Positions 25,308-33,635 of a stretch of 45,721 nt of DNA are shown here, in pieces. Numbering within the stretch: the stretch's first letter is position 1; each line of letters opens with the position of its first letter. Made by a program: the position numbers and the translations under genes. This DNA comes from Actinomycetes bacterium (lineage in GTDB: Bacteria > Actinomycetota > Actinomycetes > Actinomycetales > Microbacteriaceae), in the NCBI GenBank assembly GCA_029777095.1, contig JAKOTS010000018.1, forward strand, positions 1 to 45,721, read 5' to 3'. The notes under the pieces were generated by a model. It saw only the letters and a list, made by a program, of their open reading frames with translations. It was not told where the DNA came from and made no database searches.

Positions 25308-26969
25308 TTAGACCTCGGCAGCGACGGCTTCGGCGCGGGCCGCGAGGCCTGTGCCTCCGTCGTGCGTGAAGCCGGGGTATCCGTCTGTCGCGATCTTCTC
25401 GCAACGATCACGATAGTTGTGCAGGCCGCCGATGTACGCGAGAAACACTCGGGGCTTGCCCGGAACATTCGCGCCCATGTACCACGACGCCGCAGTCGGG
25501 TAGAGCGTCATCGCGGCGAGCTCTGCCACGTGCGTGGTCCAGCGCTCGGTCGCCTCGGGTGTGGCTTCGGTGCGCGTGATGCCTGCTGCGCGCAGATAAG
25601 AGATGTAGTCGGCGATCCACTCAACGTGGTGCTCGATCGAGCCGATCACGTTGGTGAGAATCGCAGGCGAACCTGGCCCCGTGACCGTGAAGAAGTTCGG
25701 GAACCCCGGCGAGGCGAGACCGAGATAGCTCTTGGCGCCTTCGGCCCACTCGTCCTTCATGAGACGGCCGTCGACACCCTCGAACTGGATGCGGTCGAGC
25801 GCGCCCGTCGCGGCGTCGAACCCGGTCGCCAGCACGATCGCGTCGAACTCGTGTTCGCGCCCGTCGACCACGATGCCCGCGGGCGAGAATCGCTCGATCG
25901 GGGTGTCGCGAATGCTGACCAGGCTGACATGGTCGCGATTGAACGTGTCGTAATAATTGGTGTCGATCGGGAGGCGCTTCGTGCCGATCGGATAGTCGTG
26001 CGGTTCGAGCATTTTCGCGACGGCCGGGTCGTCGACGATCTCGTTGATCTTGTCGCGCACGAACTGCGAGGTGTAGTTGTTGGCTTCGATCGAACGCAGG
26101 TTGTCACTCAGCACCATTGAAGTGCTCATGCCCGCGCCCCGCCAGCGGCGCTCAAGCTCACCGCGTACCACCCGCAGGTCGACGTCGGCGAAATTACCAA
26201 TGCCGGGCTCGAGCAGCACGCCGACCTGGCTCCGCCGCATCTGCTCGCGCAACTGCTTGTAGCTACGCTTCGTTGCCTTGCGTTCGTTTTCGGTCATGGG
26301 CCGGTTCGCCGCCGGCACCGTGAACGTGGCGGTGCGTTGAAACACTGTCACGGATGCCGCTTCTTCGGCGATCACCGGAATCGACTGGATCCCAGACGAA
26401 CCGGTGCCGATCACCGCGACCCGCTTGCCCGTGAAGTCGACGCCCTCGTGCGGCCAATCACCGGTGTGGTAGATCTCGCCCGCGAATGTGTCCATGCCCT
26501 CAAAGGTGGGCATCGAAGGCACCGACAGGATGCCGGTTGCCGACACCAGATACCGCGCACGCGCGGAGGCCCCGGTGTCGGTGGTCACGGTCCACGTGTC
26601 GGTGCCCTCGTCGAACACCGCACCCGTGACCGTCGTGTTCAACTCGATATTGCCGCGCACATCCAACTTGTCGGCGACAAAGTTGACGTAGCGCAGGATC
26701 TCTGGCTGCGAGGCGTAGCGCTCCGTCCAGTTCCACTCCTGCTCAATCTCGTCGTTGAACGAGAGTGAGTAGGAGTCGGATTCGAGATCGCAGCGCGCGC
26801 CCGGGTAGCGGTTCCAATACCAGGTGCCACCAATACCGGCGCCACGTTCAAAGACCTTCACGTCGAGGCCGAGGTCGTCTCGAAGCTTGTGCACCAGGTA
26901 AATCCCGGCGAAACCAGCTCCGATCACCACGACGTCGTACGTGGGGATGGGGTCAATCGTGTTGCTCAT
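25308..26969 (-). CDS. Baeyer-Villiger monooxygenase 1 (flavoprotein)
   Basis: A 553-residue FAD and NADPH enzyme that should insert oxygen next to a ketone, giving an ester or lactone. The FAD Rossmann motif GAGFAG is at 17-22, GGTWYWNRYPGARCD follows, the Baeyer-Villiger fingerprint FAGEIYHTGDWP is at 162-173, and the NADPH Rossmann motif GTGSSGIQ is at 188-195. The ATGFD motif and a conserved tail (ASWYMGANVPGKPRVFLAYIGG) match the cyclohexanone/phenylacetone monooxygenase family. GGAGG lies before ATG 26969. It is a paralogue of the upstream gene and the two differ mainly at residues 250-290 and the extreme C-terminus. Confidence 0.94.
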   Translation of the reverse strand: MSNTIDPIPTYDVVVIGAGFAGIYLVHKLRDDLGLDVKVFERGAGIGGTWYWNRYPGARCDLESDSYSLSFNDEIEQEWNWTERYASQPEILRYVNFVADKLDVRGNIELNTTVTGAVFDEGTDTWTVTTDTGASARARYLVSATGILSVPSMPTFEGMDTFAGEIYHTGDWPHEGVDFTGKRVAVIGTGSSGIQSIPVIAEEAASVTVFQRTATFTVPAANRPMTENERKATKRSYKQLREQMRRSQVGVLLEPGIGNFADVDLRVVRGELERRWRGAGMSTSMVLSDNLRSIEANNYTSQFVRDKINEIVDDPAVAKMLEPHDYPIGTKRLPIDTNYYDTFNRDHVSLVSIRDTPIERFSPAGIVVDGREHEFDAIVLATGFDAATGALDRIQFEGVDGRLMKDEWAEGAKSYLGLASPGFPNFFTVTGPGSPAILTNVIGSIEHHVEWIADYISYLRAAGITRTEATPEATERWTTHVAELAAMTLYPTAASWYMGANVPGKPRVFLAYIGGLHNYRDRCEKIATDGYPGFTHDGGTGLAARAEAVAAEV

Positions 26970-27035
26970 ACTGCACCCTCCTTTGGGCGCCGGTATTGCG
27001 TGAACCGTGCAATGAAACCTGCGACGGGCGTGGGC

Positions 27036-28694
27036 CTACGCGCCGACGGTGAGCTGCTCGCTCTTGAGCGGCGCGCCATCGCTGGCGTGCGCGAAGCCGA
27101 CGTAACCATCAGCGGCAAGCTGATCGCAACGATCGCGATAGTTGTGCAGTCCGCCGATGTACGCGAGGAAGACGCGCGGCTTGCCGGGGACGTTCGCGCC
27201 CATGTACCAAGACGCCGCGGTCGGGTAGAGCGTCATCGCGGCCATGTCTGCCACGTGCTTGACCCACTCTGCCTGCGCATCGGGGGTGGCCTCGAAGCGG
27301 GTAATGCCCTCGGCACGCATGTACGTGATGTAGTCAGCGATCCACTCGACGTGGTGCTCGATTGAAGCGATCACGTTCGTCAGGATCGCGGGGCAACCCG
27401 GGCCGGTGACGGTGAAGAAGTTCGGGAACCCCTCGACCGCGAGCCCGAGGTAGCTCTTCGCGCCCTCTGCCCACGCGTCGGTGAGCGTACGGCCATCGAC
27501 GCCTTCGAACTGGATGCGCTCAAGCGCACCGGTCGCAGCGTCGAACCCGGTCGCCAGCACGATCGCATCGAATTCGTACTCGGTGTCGCCCACCACAATG
27601 CCCGCCGGCGAGAACCGCTCGATCGGCGTATCGCGCACGCTGACGAGCTTCACGTTCTCGCGGTTGTACGTGTCGTAGTAGTTCGTGTCGAGCGCGAGTC
27701 GCTTCGTGCCGATCGGGTAGTCGTGCGGCTCGAGCAGCTTTGCGACCGCCGGGTCGTCGACGATCTCGTTGATCTTGTCGCGCACGAACTGCGACGTGTA
27801 GTTGTTCGCCTCGATCGAGCGCAGGTTGTCGCTCAGCACCGATGTCGTGCCGAAGCCGGTGCCGCGCCAGCGACGCTCGAGCTCGCCCCGGACGATACGC
27901 TCTTCGACCTCACCAAAGGCACCGACCGGCTGGTCGACCAGCACACCGGTCCCGGCGCGACGCGCCTGCTCGCGCAGCTGCTTGTAGCTCCGCTTGGTCG
28001 CCTTGCGCTCGTTCTCGGTGATCGGACGGTTCGCGGCTGGCACCGTGAAGGTCGCGGTGCGCTGGAAGACGGTCAGCTGGTCGGCCTGCTCGGCCATGAG
28101 CGGGATCGACTGAATCGCGGAAGAACCCGTGCCGATGACGCCCACACGCTTGCCCGTGAAGTCGACACCCTCGTGCGGCCAGTCACCGGTGTGGTAGATC
28201 TCGCCCTTGAAGGAGTCCATGTCGGCAAACTTCGGGGTCGAGGGCACCGAGAGGATGCCGGTCGCCGAAATCAGGTACCGCGCACGCGCGCTGACCCCGG
28301 TGTCGGTGCTGACGGTCCACGTGTCGCTTGCCTCGTCGAAGACTGCGCGGGTGACGGTCGTGTTCAGCTCGATGTTGCCGCGCACGTCAAGCTTGTCGGC
28401 GACGTAGTTCGCGTAGCGGAGGATCTCGGGCTGGGGTGCGTAGCGCTCGGTCCAGTCCCACTCCTGCTGGATCTCGTCGTTGAACGAGAACGAGTAGTAG
28501 TCGGACTCGAAGTCGCAACGCGCGCCCGGGTAGCGGTTCCAGTACCAGGTGCCGCCGATGCCGCCGCCGCGCTCGAAAACCTTGACGTCGAGGCCGAGGT
28601 CGTCGCGCAGCTTGTGCACCAGGTAGATCCCGGCAAAGCCGGCGCCGATGACGACGACGTCGTAGGTGGGGATGGTCTCAGTTGTACTGCTCAT
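27036..28694 (-). CDS. Baeyer-Villiger monooxygenase 2 (flavoprotein)
   Basis: A 552-residue paralogue of monooxygenase 1, with GAGFAG at 17-22, fingerprint FKGEIYHTGDWP at 162-173, and GTGSSAIQ at 188-195 (Ala in place of Gly at the sixth position). The second half is almost collinear with its neighbour. Divergent stretches include RRAGTGVLVDQPVGAFGEV, in a region that borders the active site in characterised relatives, so different ketone preference is plausible. Its ATG overlaps the TGA of the esterase gene (ATGA at 28691-28694), which suggests translational coupling. Confidence 0.94.
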   Translation of the reverse strand: MSSTTETIPTYDVVVIGAGFAGIYLVHKLRDDLGLDVKVFERGGGIGGTWYWNRYPGARCDFESDYYSFSFNDEIQQEWDWTERYAPQPEILRYANYVADKLDVRGNIELNTTVTRAVFDEASDTWTVSTDTGVSARARYLISATGILSVPSTPKFADMDSFKGEIYHTGDWPHEGVDFTGKRVGVIGTGSSAIQSIPLMAEQADQLTVFQRTATFTVPAANRPITENERKATKRSYKQLREQARRAGTGVLVDQPVGAFGEVEERIVRGELERRWRGTGFGTTSVLSDNLRSIEANNYTSQFVRDKINEIVDDPAVAKLLEPHDYPIGTKRLALDTNYYDTYNRENVKLVSVRDTPIERFSPAGIVVGDTEYEFDAIVLATGFDAATGALERIQFEGVDGRTLTDAWAEGAKSYLGLAVEGFPNFFTVTGPGCPAILTNVIASIEHHVEWIADYITYMRAEGITRFEATPDAQAEWVKHVADMAAMTLYPTAASWYMGANVPGKPRVFLAYIGGLHNYRDRCDQLAADGYVGFAHASDGAPLKSEQLTVGA

Positions 28695-29641
28695 TTTGCA
28701 CTCTCGGTTTCGGCGGCAAGCACCTGGGTGTCAAGGAACACGGCGATCCAATCGATCGCCTCGCGTGCCGCGGGGAGGATGTTGGGCATCTGGAAGAAGG
28801 CATGCATCTGGCCTTCGAAGAAGCGGTAGGTCACAGGGACGCCCGCGGCCCGGAGGAGCTCTCCGAACTCTTCGCCCTCATCCTTGAGGGGATCGTGTTC
28901 GGCGATGGCGAGCGCGGTGGGCGGGAAGCCGGTGAGGTCGGCGTTAATCGGGCTGATCGAGGGGTGTGAGTTGTCGTGCTCGACGCCGCCGACGTAGTGG
29001 TTCATGAACCACTCCATGCTTGCCCTCGACAGCAACAGCTGGTTCTCGGGGTCGTTGTAGGAGTCGCGGCCGGTGTTGGCGTCGGTGGCGGGGTACACGA
29101 GCACAGTGGCATCGACCCGCACACCCTCGTCGCGCGCCCGAAGCGCCGTCACGATCGAGAGCGTGCCGCCAGCGCTGTCGCCACCGAGCACGACGGGGAG
29201 GCCAGCGACGCCGAGTTCATCAGCGTGCGCCTCGACCCAGCGCAGCGCGGCCCATGCATCGTGGTTGGAGGCTGGGTACTTGTGTTCGGGCGCGAGGCGA
29301 TACTCGACCAGCGCGACGATCATGTTCGTGGCCTCGGCGAGCTGCCGGCCGAGTGTGTCGTAGCCGTCGACGCTGCCGATGACCCAACCGCCACCGTGGT
29401 AGTAGACAAGCACGCCGCGCGGTGCGTCGCTTGGCACGAGCACGCGGACGCTTGATGCGCCCCCGTCTTCGGCAGTCAGGTCATATTCGCGCGCCGACAC
29501 CATCTCGGGTCCGGGACCGATCAGCGCGATCGTCCCCGCGCTGTTCGCACGAACCTCAACGGGCGTGGACTCGTTCATGGGCTTGCCGCCGCGGGCGGCC
29601 ATCCCCTGGAGCAGGGCGAGTGAAGCCTGATCTAGCGCCAT
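28691..29641 (-). CDS. Alpha/beta-hydrolase esterase, hormone-sensitive lipase family
   Basis: A 316-residue esterase with oxyanion motif HGGGW (82-86) and nucleophile elbow GDSAG with Ser 156; the acid and base are likely the Asp of EHDPLKDE and the His of GQMHAFF near the C-terminus. It heads the operon with the two Baeyer-Villiger enzymes, whose ester or lactone products it would hydrolyse. ATG 29641 fits the family's usual length. It is divergent from the PucR-type regulator, with 255 nt between the two starts. Confidence 0.93.
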   Translation of the reverse strand: MALDQASLALLQGMAARGGKPMNESTPVEVRANSAGTIALIGPGPEMVSAREYDLTAEDGGASSVRVLVPSDAPRGVLVYYHGGGWVIGSVDGYDTLGRQLAEATNMIVALVEYRLAPEHKYPASNHDAWAALRWVEAHADELGVAGLPVVLGGDSAGGTLSIVTALRARDEGVRVDATVLVYPATDANTGRDSYNDPENQLLLSRASMEWFMNHYVGGVEHDNSHPSISPINADLTGFPPTALAIAEHDPLKDEGEEFGELLRAAGVPVTYRFFEGQMHAFFQMPNILPAAREAIDWIAVFLDTQVLAAETESAK

Positions 29642-29896
29642 TGTTGTTGCCTCTCTGCATGCGACACCCTCGAGCGGCTTCGCTCCTGGTTCTACGGTGA
29701 ACTCAGTGGGTGATCAACGGGTCTCACTAGTATCTCGAAGCCGGTATCAGAATGCATCGTGCAAATGATCAGAATCGGATGCCGAATGCTCGCCAAATGC
29801 ACGACACCTTTCGGACAGGTGAGCCGCGGGCGCCGTATGCTTGTGCGCAGCGCCCACTGCTCTCCTGGACGCCGAGCTGCGAGGCGGAGGCCAACG
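29642..29896. promoter_or_regulatory. Divergent intergenic region between esterase and PucR-type regulator
   Basis: No gene is seen. The sequence TATCAGAATGCATC (about 29740-29758) and ATCAGAATCGGATGC (about 29767-29782) form an imperfect direct repeat of ATCAGAATc that could be a regulator site. The regulator's own Shine-Dalgarno GGAGG is at 29886-29890. Confidence 0.35.
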
Positions 29897-31048
29897 ATGA
29901 CAGACACCCCGGCACAGCCCGCCGTTGAGCCGTCGCCCACAACGGCTCCCCCGCTGCCCCCGGCTGGTGTTACCGCGGTTCCCGCGCCAACCGCCGCCGA
30001 GGTGGTCTGGTTCTTCGATGAACTGTTGGCAAACGGGGTCGACATCGAGGCGCTGCTCGACCGCGCCGCCGCCTTCGTCGGGGCCGAGGTTGGGGCCGTG
30101 CTTGGCGGCCTGGCCACCCCTGCGGGTACGGCGCGCCCTGAGGGATCCGCCTTCCGCGCGATCACGAGCGGAAGCGGTGCGGGCGCGGCGAACGGCGGAG
30201 GCGCGGGCGCGGAGAGCCCCAGCGGCGAGGTCTGGACCACGCTCGCCGACGAGCACCTCGCCGGCATCGTGCTTGAGCGGCTTGCCGTGGCGGTGCGGGT
30301 GATCGCCCGGTGGAGCGCGATGCGACAGGATGCCGCACCCCGGCCGATCGACGTCATCGTCGATCGCGCGGCACCGCAGGGCGCGCGCGATATCGCCCTC
30401 GAGCAGCTCGGGCTCACGCACGACGCCCTCGTGCGCTTTGTCGTGTGCACCGGCCCCGCGGACGATATCGAAACGCTGATCGAGCGGCTCGCGGGCGAGC
30501 GGATCATCGCCCGCACCACCCACGAGGCACGGACGGTGCTTCTCCTCGCCGCCCCCGAGTCGGGTGGCATCGACATTGTTGGGGTGCCCGTTGGCATGCG
30601 CGCAGCGTATGGGCACACCGTGCCGGCCCGACAGGCAAGCGTCGGATTCATGAACGCGTGCGACACACACCGCTTCTCACGCCCCTCGCCCACCGACCTC
30701 GGTCCGTACCGCGGCATGGAAGCCGTGTGGCTCAACGGCGCACGCACATCGCCGCTTGGCGCGCTCGCCCACCTCGACCCCTCCTACATCGCGCTGCTTC
30801 CCGATGTGCAAAAGCTCGAGCGGCTCGCCGAACGCCATGGCGACCGCATCCTGCACGTGCTGGAGGCCTACGCGACAACCGACTCGATGCGCAAGGCCGC
30901 CGTGCTCGTCTTCATGCACCACAACTCGGTCCTGTATTGGGTACAGAAGGCGGAGGCTGAGCTGGGGTATTCGCTCGCCGAGCCATACCAGCGCGCGCTC
31001 CTGTTCATTTCGCTCTGCCTGCATCGGATCTGGCGCGACCAAGACTAG
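29897..31048 (+). CDS. PucR-type transcriptional regulator
   Basis: A 383-residue regulator. The C-terminal 60 residues (TTDSMRKAAVLVFMHHNSVLYWVQKAEAELGYSL and following) form the PucR-type helix-turn-helix typical of activators of catabolic operons. The middle part is compatible with the GGDEF-like domain of the family. The first 35 residues are Pro/Ala/Thr-rich and probably disordered. Start ATG 29897 follows GGAGG by six nt; earlier ATGs lack such a site. It is divergent from the esterase/monooxygenase operon and its stop overlaps that of mftE tail to tail, so its likely target is the operon, the mycofactocin genes, or both. Confidence 0.85.
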   Translation: MTDTPAQPAVEPSPTTAPPLPPAGVTAVPAPTAAEVVWFFDELLANGVDIEALLDRAAAFVGAEVGAVLGGLATPAGTARPEGSAFRAITSGSGAGAANGGGAGAESPSGEVWTTLADEHLAGIVLERLAVAVRVIARWSAMRQDAAPRPIDVIVDRAAPQGARDIALEQLGLTHDALVRFVVCTGPADDIETLIERLAGERIIARTTHEARTVLLLAAPESGGIDIVGVPVGMRAAYGHTVPARQASVGFMNACDTHRFSRPSPTDLGPYRGMEAVWLNGARTSPLGALAHLDPSYIALLPDVQKLERLAERHGDRILHVLEAYATTDSMRKAAVLVFMHHNSVLYWVQKAEAELGYSLAEPYQRALLFISLCLHRIWRDQD

Positions 31049-31794
31049 GGAGCATCCAGCGCGAGGATCCCGGATGCCGCAATCCGTTCACCGCGCACAC
31101 GCGCCCACGCCGCGTCACACATGGAGGCAAGCAGCACTTCCCCCTGATCTGCCGCGGCGCCGCGTGGGTCGCCGAGCACGCCGTTCGCGGAAACCGCACG
31201 GACGCCTTCGGCCCGCAGGCGCGGAAGCAGATCGGCAATCGGGGCGCTGACACCCGCTGTCATGCGATCGGCGACCACGTCTGCGGGGTGCAAATGCAGC
31301 ATGACCGACGTTTCGACAAGCCCGGCGTGCGTGTCACGAGGCGATGCACCCACGAGCGGCGCACAGGGCACCCACGCAACATCGTGCCCCTCGGCCCGTA
31401 GCCGGGGCACGGCGTCAGCGAGCGAAGGCAAGTTGCCGCCGTGCCCGTTCACAAACACCACCCGCTTCGCCCATGCGCCCGCCGAACGCGCGTATTCGAT
31501 CAAGAGCAGGGTGAGCGCCGAGTGGCCAATGGAGATCGTGCCAGGAAAGTCCTGATGCTCCCCGCTCGCCCCATAGGCAAGGGCGGGGGCAACCGCCGCG
31601 TCCGTCCCCGTCGCGCGAAGACGCTCGGTGAGCGCTTCGGCGACGGCGACGGCGACGGCCGTATCGGTCTTGAGCGGCAGGTGCGGGCCGTGCTGCTCGG
31701 TCGACCCGAGCGGCACGAAGAGGATGGGCGCTCCCGCGTTCACCCAAGTTCGGGCGTCGAGGGAGGCCGGCGGCAGGCGCTGTCTGTCGTTCAT
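31045..31794 (-). CDS. mftE: Mycofactocin precursor peptide peptidase
   Basis: A 249-residue creatininase-family metallopeptidase that cuts the modified MftA precursor to release the C-terminal Val-Tyr-derived piece. Metal-binding stretches GSTEQHGPHLPLKTDT and NGHGGN are present, as is the acidic HAGLVETS region. ATG 31794, 14 nt after the mftC stop, gives the family length. It is the last gene of the mftABCE run. In the usual gene order mftD lies between mftC and mftE; here there is no space for it. Confidence 0.9.
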   Translation of the reverse strand: MNDRQRLPPASLDARTWVNAGAPILFVPLGSTEQHGPHLPLKTDTAVAVAVAEALTERLRATGTDAAVAPALAYGASGEHQDFPGTISIGHSALTLLLIEYARSAGAWAKRVVFVNGHGGNLPSLADAVPRLRAEGHDVAWVPCAPLVGASPRDTHAGLVETSVMLHLHPADVVADRMTAGVSAPIADLLPRLRAEGVRAVSANGVLGDPRGAAADQGEVLLASMCDAAWARVRGERIAASGILALDAP

Positions 31795-31808
31795 ATGACC
31801 GGCGCCGG

Positions 31809-33107
31809 TCAGTCGAATGTGCCGGGCGGGGTGAACCCGGCCAGCGGGTTGACCTCGCACGCGCTGACCGGCATCTGCGCGATACCTTCGCGAAGCACAA
31901 TCTCGGGGCGCACTCCGAGCGTCACCGGTACCGGGCCACCGCGCTGGCCGGGTCGCGGCCGCGGTGGCGATGTGAGGTGCGAGTAGTCGCGCGACGGCCG
32001 TTGCGGGTCGAGCTTTGCCTTGTCTTTCAGCGCTTCTTCGCCAAAGCCGCGGACACATTCCGGATCTGGTCCGTCGAGCGGGAGTCCCGTGAAGAACTTC
32101 GCTGCCATGCATCCGCCCTTGCAGGTGTCAAAGAATTGGCACGACGAGCACGCCCCGCCCGACTGCGGCGCTCGCAGACGCTGAAACAGCTCCGAGTGCT
32201 GCCACACGCGCTGGAAGCCGCCCTCGTCGCGCACGTTTCCGGCGAGGAACTCGTCATGGATCGCAAACGGGCAGGCATAGACCTCGCCCACGGGGTCAAT
32301 CAGGCACACGACACGCCCCGCACCACAAAGGTTGAGCCCGGGGAGCGACTCGCCATATGCGGAGAGGTGGAAGAAGGAGTCGCCGGTGAGCACCTCGTCG
32401 CCATTCGCGAGCAGCCAGTCGTAGAGCTCGCGCTGCTGCGCGGCGGTGGGGTGCAATTCGTCCCACACGTCCGCTCCGCGACCGGAGGGCCGCAGGCGCG
32501 TCAGCCGCAACTGCGCACCGTACTCGTCTGCGATGCGCTTGAACTCATCAAGCTGGGGGATGTTCGTGCGCGTACACACGACCGACAGCTTGAAGTTCTT
32601 CATCCCTGCGTCTCGAAGGTTGCCCATCGCGCGCATCGCCGTCTCGTACGAACGGGGCCCGCGGATGTAGTCGTTGACCTCCGCGGTCGCGCCGTCAAGC
32701 GAGATCTGCACGTCGACATAGTCGTTGGCGGCAAGCCGTCGCGCGGCCTCGGGGGTGAGCTTGATCCCGTTGGTCGAGAACTTGACGCCAACGTTGTGGT
32801 CTGTCGCGTACTCGACCAGCTCCCAGAAGTCGGGGCGCACCGTCGGCTCGCCGCCACCGATATTCACATAGAACACCTGCATGCGCTCAAGCTCATCGAT
32901 GATGCCCTTGCACTCCTCGGTCGAGAGCTCACGCGGGTCTCGACGACCCGAACTCGAAAGGCAGTGCACGCACGAGAGGTTGCATGCGTACGTGAGCTCC
33001 CACGTCAGGCAGATCGGCGCGTCGAGCCCCTTCTCGAAATGGTCAACAAGACGAGTCGCCTGCGGCGGAACGAAGGATGCCGGTGGTCCGGCCTGAAGGA
33101 GTGTCAT
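31809..33107 (-). CDS. mftC: Mycofactocin radical SAM maturase
   Basis: A 432-residue radical SAM/SPASM enzyme that decarboxylates the C-terminal Tyr of MftA and forms the Val-Tyr crosslink. The SAM cluster motif CxxxCxxC is at Cys 42, 46 and 49 (ACNLSCVHC), GGGEPT follows, and SPASM cysteines appear in LCGAGRVVC, VYACPF and SGGACSSCQFFDTCKGGCM. The frame is open further upstream, but ATG 33107 is set by its ATGA overlap with the mftB stop and by the family's length. The last 55 residues after SRDYSH are Pro-rich. Identification is firm because mftB and mftA lie directly upstream. Confidence 0.95.
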   Translation of the reverse strand: MTLLQAGPPASFVPPQATRLVDHFEKGLDAPICLTWELTYACNLSCVHCLSSSGRRDPRELSTEECKGIIDELERMQVFYVNIGGGEPTVRPDFWELVEYATDHNVGVKFSTNGIKLTPEAARRLAANDYVDVQISLDGATAEVNDYIRGPRSYETAMRAMGNLRDAGMKNFKLSVVCTRTNIPQLDEFKRIADEYGAQLRLTRLRPSGRGADVWDELHPTAAQQRELYDWLLANGDEVLTGDSFFHLSAYGESLPGLNLCGAGRVVCLIDPVGEVYACPFAIHDEFLAGNVRDEGGFQRVWQHSELFQRLRAPQSGGACSSCQFFDTCKGGCMAAKFFTGLPLDGPDPECVRGFGEEALKDKAKLDPQRPSRDYSHLTSPPRPRPGQRGGPVPVTLGVRPEIVLREGIAQMPVSACEVNPLAGFTPPGTFD

Positions 33108-33379
33108 GCCGCACGCACCTCGATCATGTTCGATGTCGCAAGCGTTTCGAGCGCACGCAGGTACACGGTTTGCGCATCTGGGTGGATGCCGACGCTGTCG
33201 CATGCGGCGCGGGCAGTCGGGGCATCCCCAAGCGCTGCAACGAGGGCGACTAACGTGCGGTCTTTGAGGAACGAAAGCTTCCGCGTTCCAAAGTGGTAGA
33301 GCAGGGCCCCGAAGGGTTCGGGGCGCACCGACACCCTCGGGTGCAGCTGCCAGGCGCTCTCGGCGAGTGTGAGCGTCAT
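33104..33379 (-). CDS. mftB: Mycofactocin peptide chaperone
   Basis: A 91-residue RiPP-recognition-type protein that presents MftA to MftC. Family features are a conserved early HPRVSVRPEPFGALLYHFGTR and a following KLSFLKDRTLVALVAAL helix. It starts three nt after the mftA stop and overlaps mftC by four nt, so the three are translationally coupled. Confidence 0.93.
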   Translation of the reverse strand: MTLTLAESAWQLHPRVSVRPEPFGALLYHFGTRKLSFLKDRTLVALVAALGDAPTARAACDSVGIHPDAQTVYLRALETLATSNMIEVRAA

Positions 33380-33382
33380 GGG

Positions 33383-33496
33383 TCAGTACACGCCGCACAT
33401 GCCGTCGATCGAGACCTCTTCGACCAACGAATCGAACTCGACTGGGGTGGCGATCGGGGCCGCGCTGGCCTCAGCGTTGGTGATATTCGGATTCAT
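33383..33496 (-). CDS. mftA: Mycofactocin precursor peptide
   Basis: A 37-residue peptide starting at ATG 33494-33496 with AAGGAG at 33505-33510. It ends in IDGMCGVY, the invariant C-terminus of mycofactocin precursors; the final Val-Tyr becomes the redox cofactor core. The leader is Ala/Asn-rich with an acidic FDSLVEEVS segment before the core. It is too short to be noticed by length alone, but the C-terminus and the downstream mftB and mftC make the call firm. Confidence 0.97.
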   Translation of the reverse strand: MNPNITNAEASAAPIATPVEFDSLVEEVSIDGMCGVY

Positions 33497-33635
33497 GAAA
33501 TGCGCTCCTTTGCGTTTCGGTGTGGGTTGCTGGACTCACAATGCCACAAGAAAAGTAATAATGACACTCGGTGCCGAATAAGACTCGCGACGTGTGAATA
33601 ATGGATACCAGCGGGCTTGAGACGGGAATTTTGCA
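33497..33635. promoter_or_regulatory. Divergent promoter region between mftA and mftG
   Basis: 139 nt separate the mftA and mftG starts. It contains an AT-rich stretch around 33553-33562 (AAGTAATAAT) and GAATAATGG near 33595, unusual for this GC-rich window, which could hold -10 elements for either direction. No clear operator is visible. Confidence 0.4.

Noticed and set aside
29759..29896. Upstream ATGs as the start of the PucR-type regulator
   Set aside because: The added segment is Arg/Cys-rich and unlike the family, while ATG 29897 has GGAGG at ideal spacing.
33108..33398. A longer MftC starting near 33398
   Set aside because: It would overlap all of mftB and part of mftA; ATG 33107 overlaps the mftB stop by four nt and fits the family.
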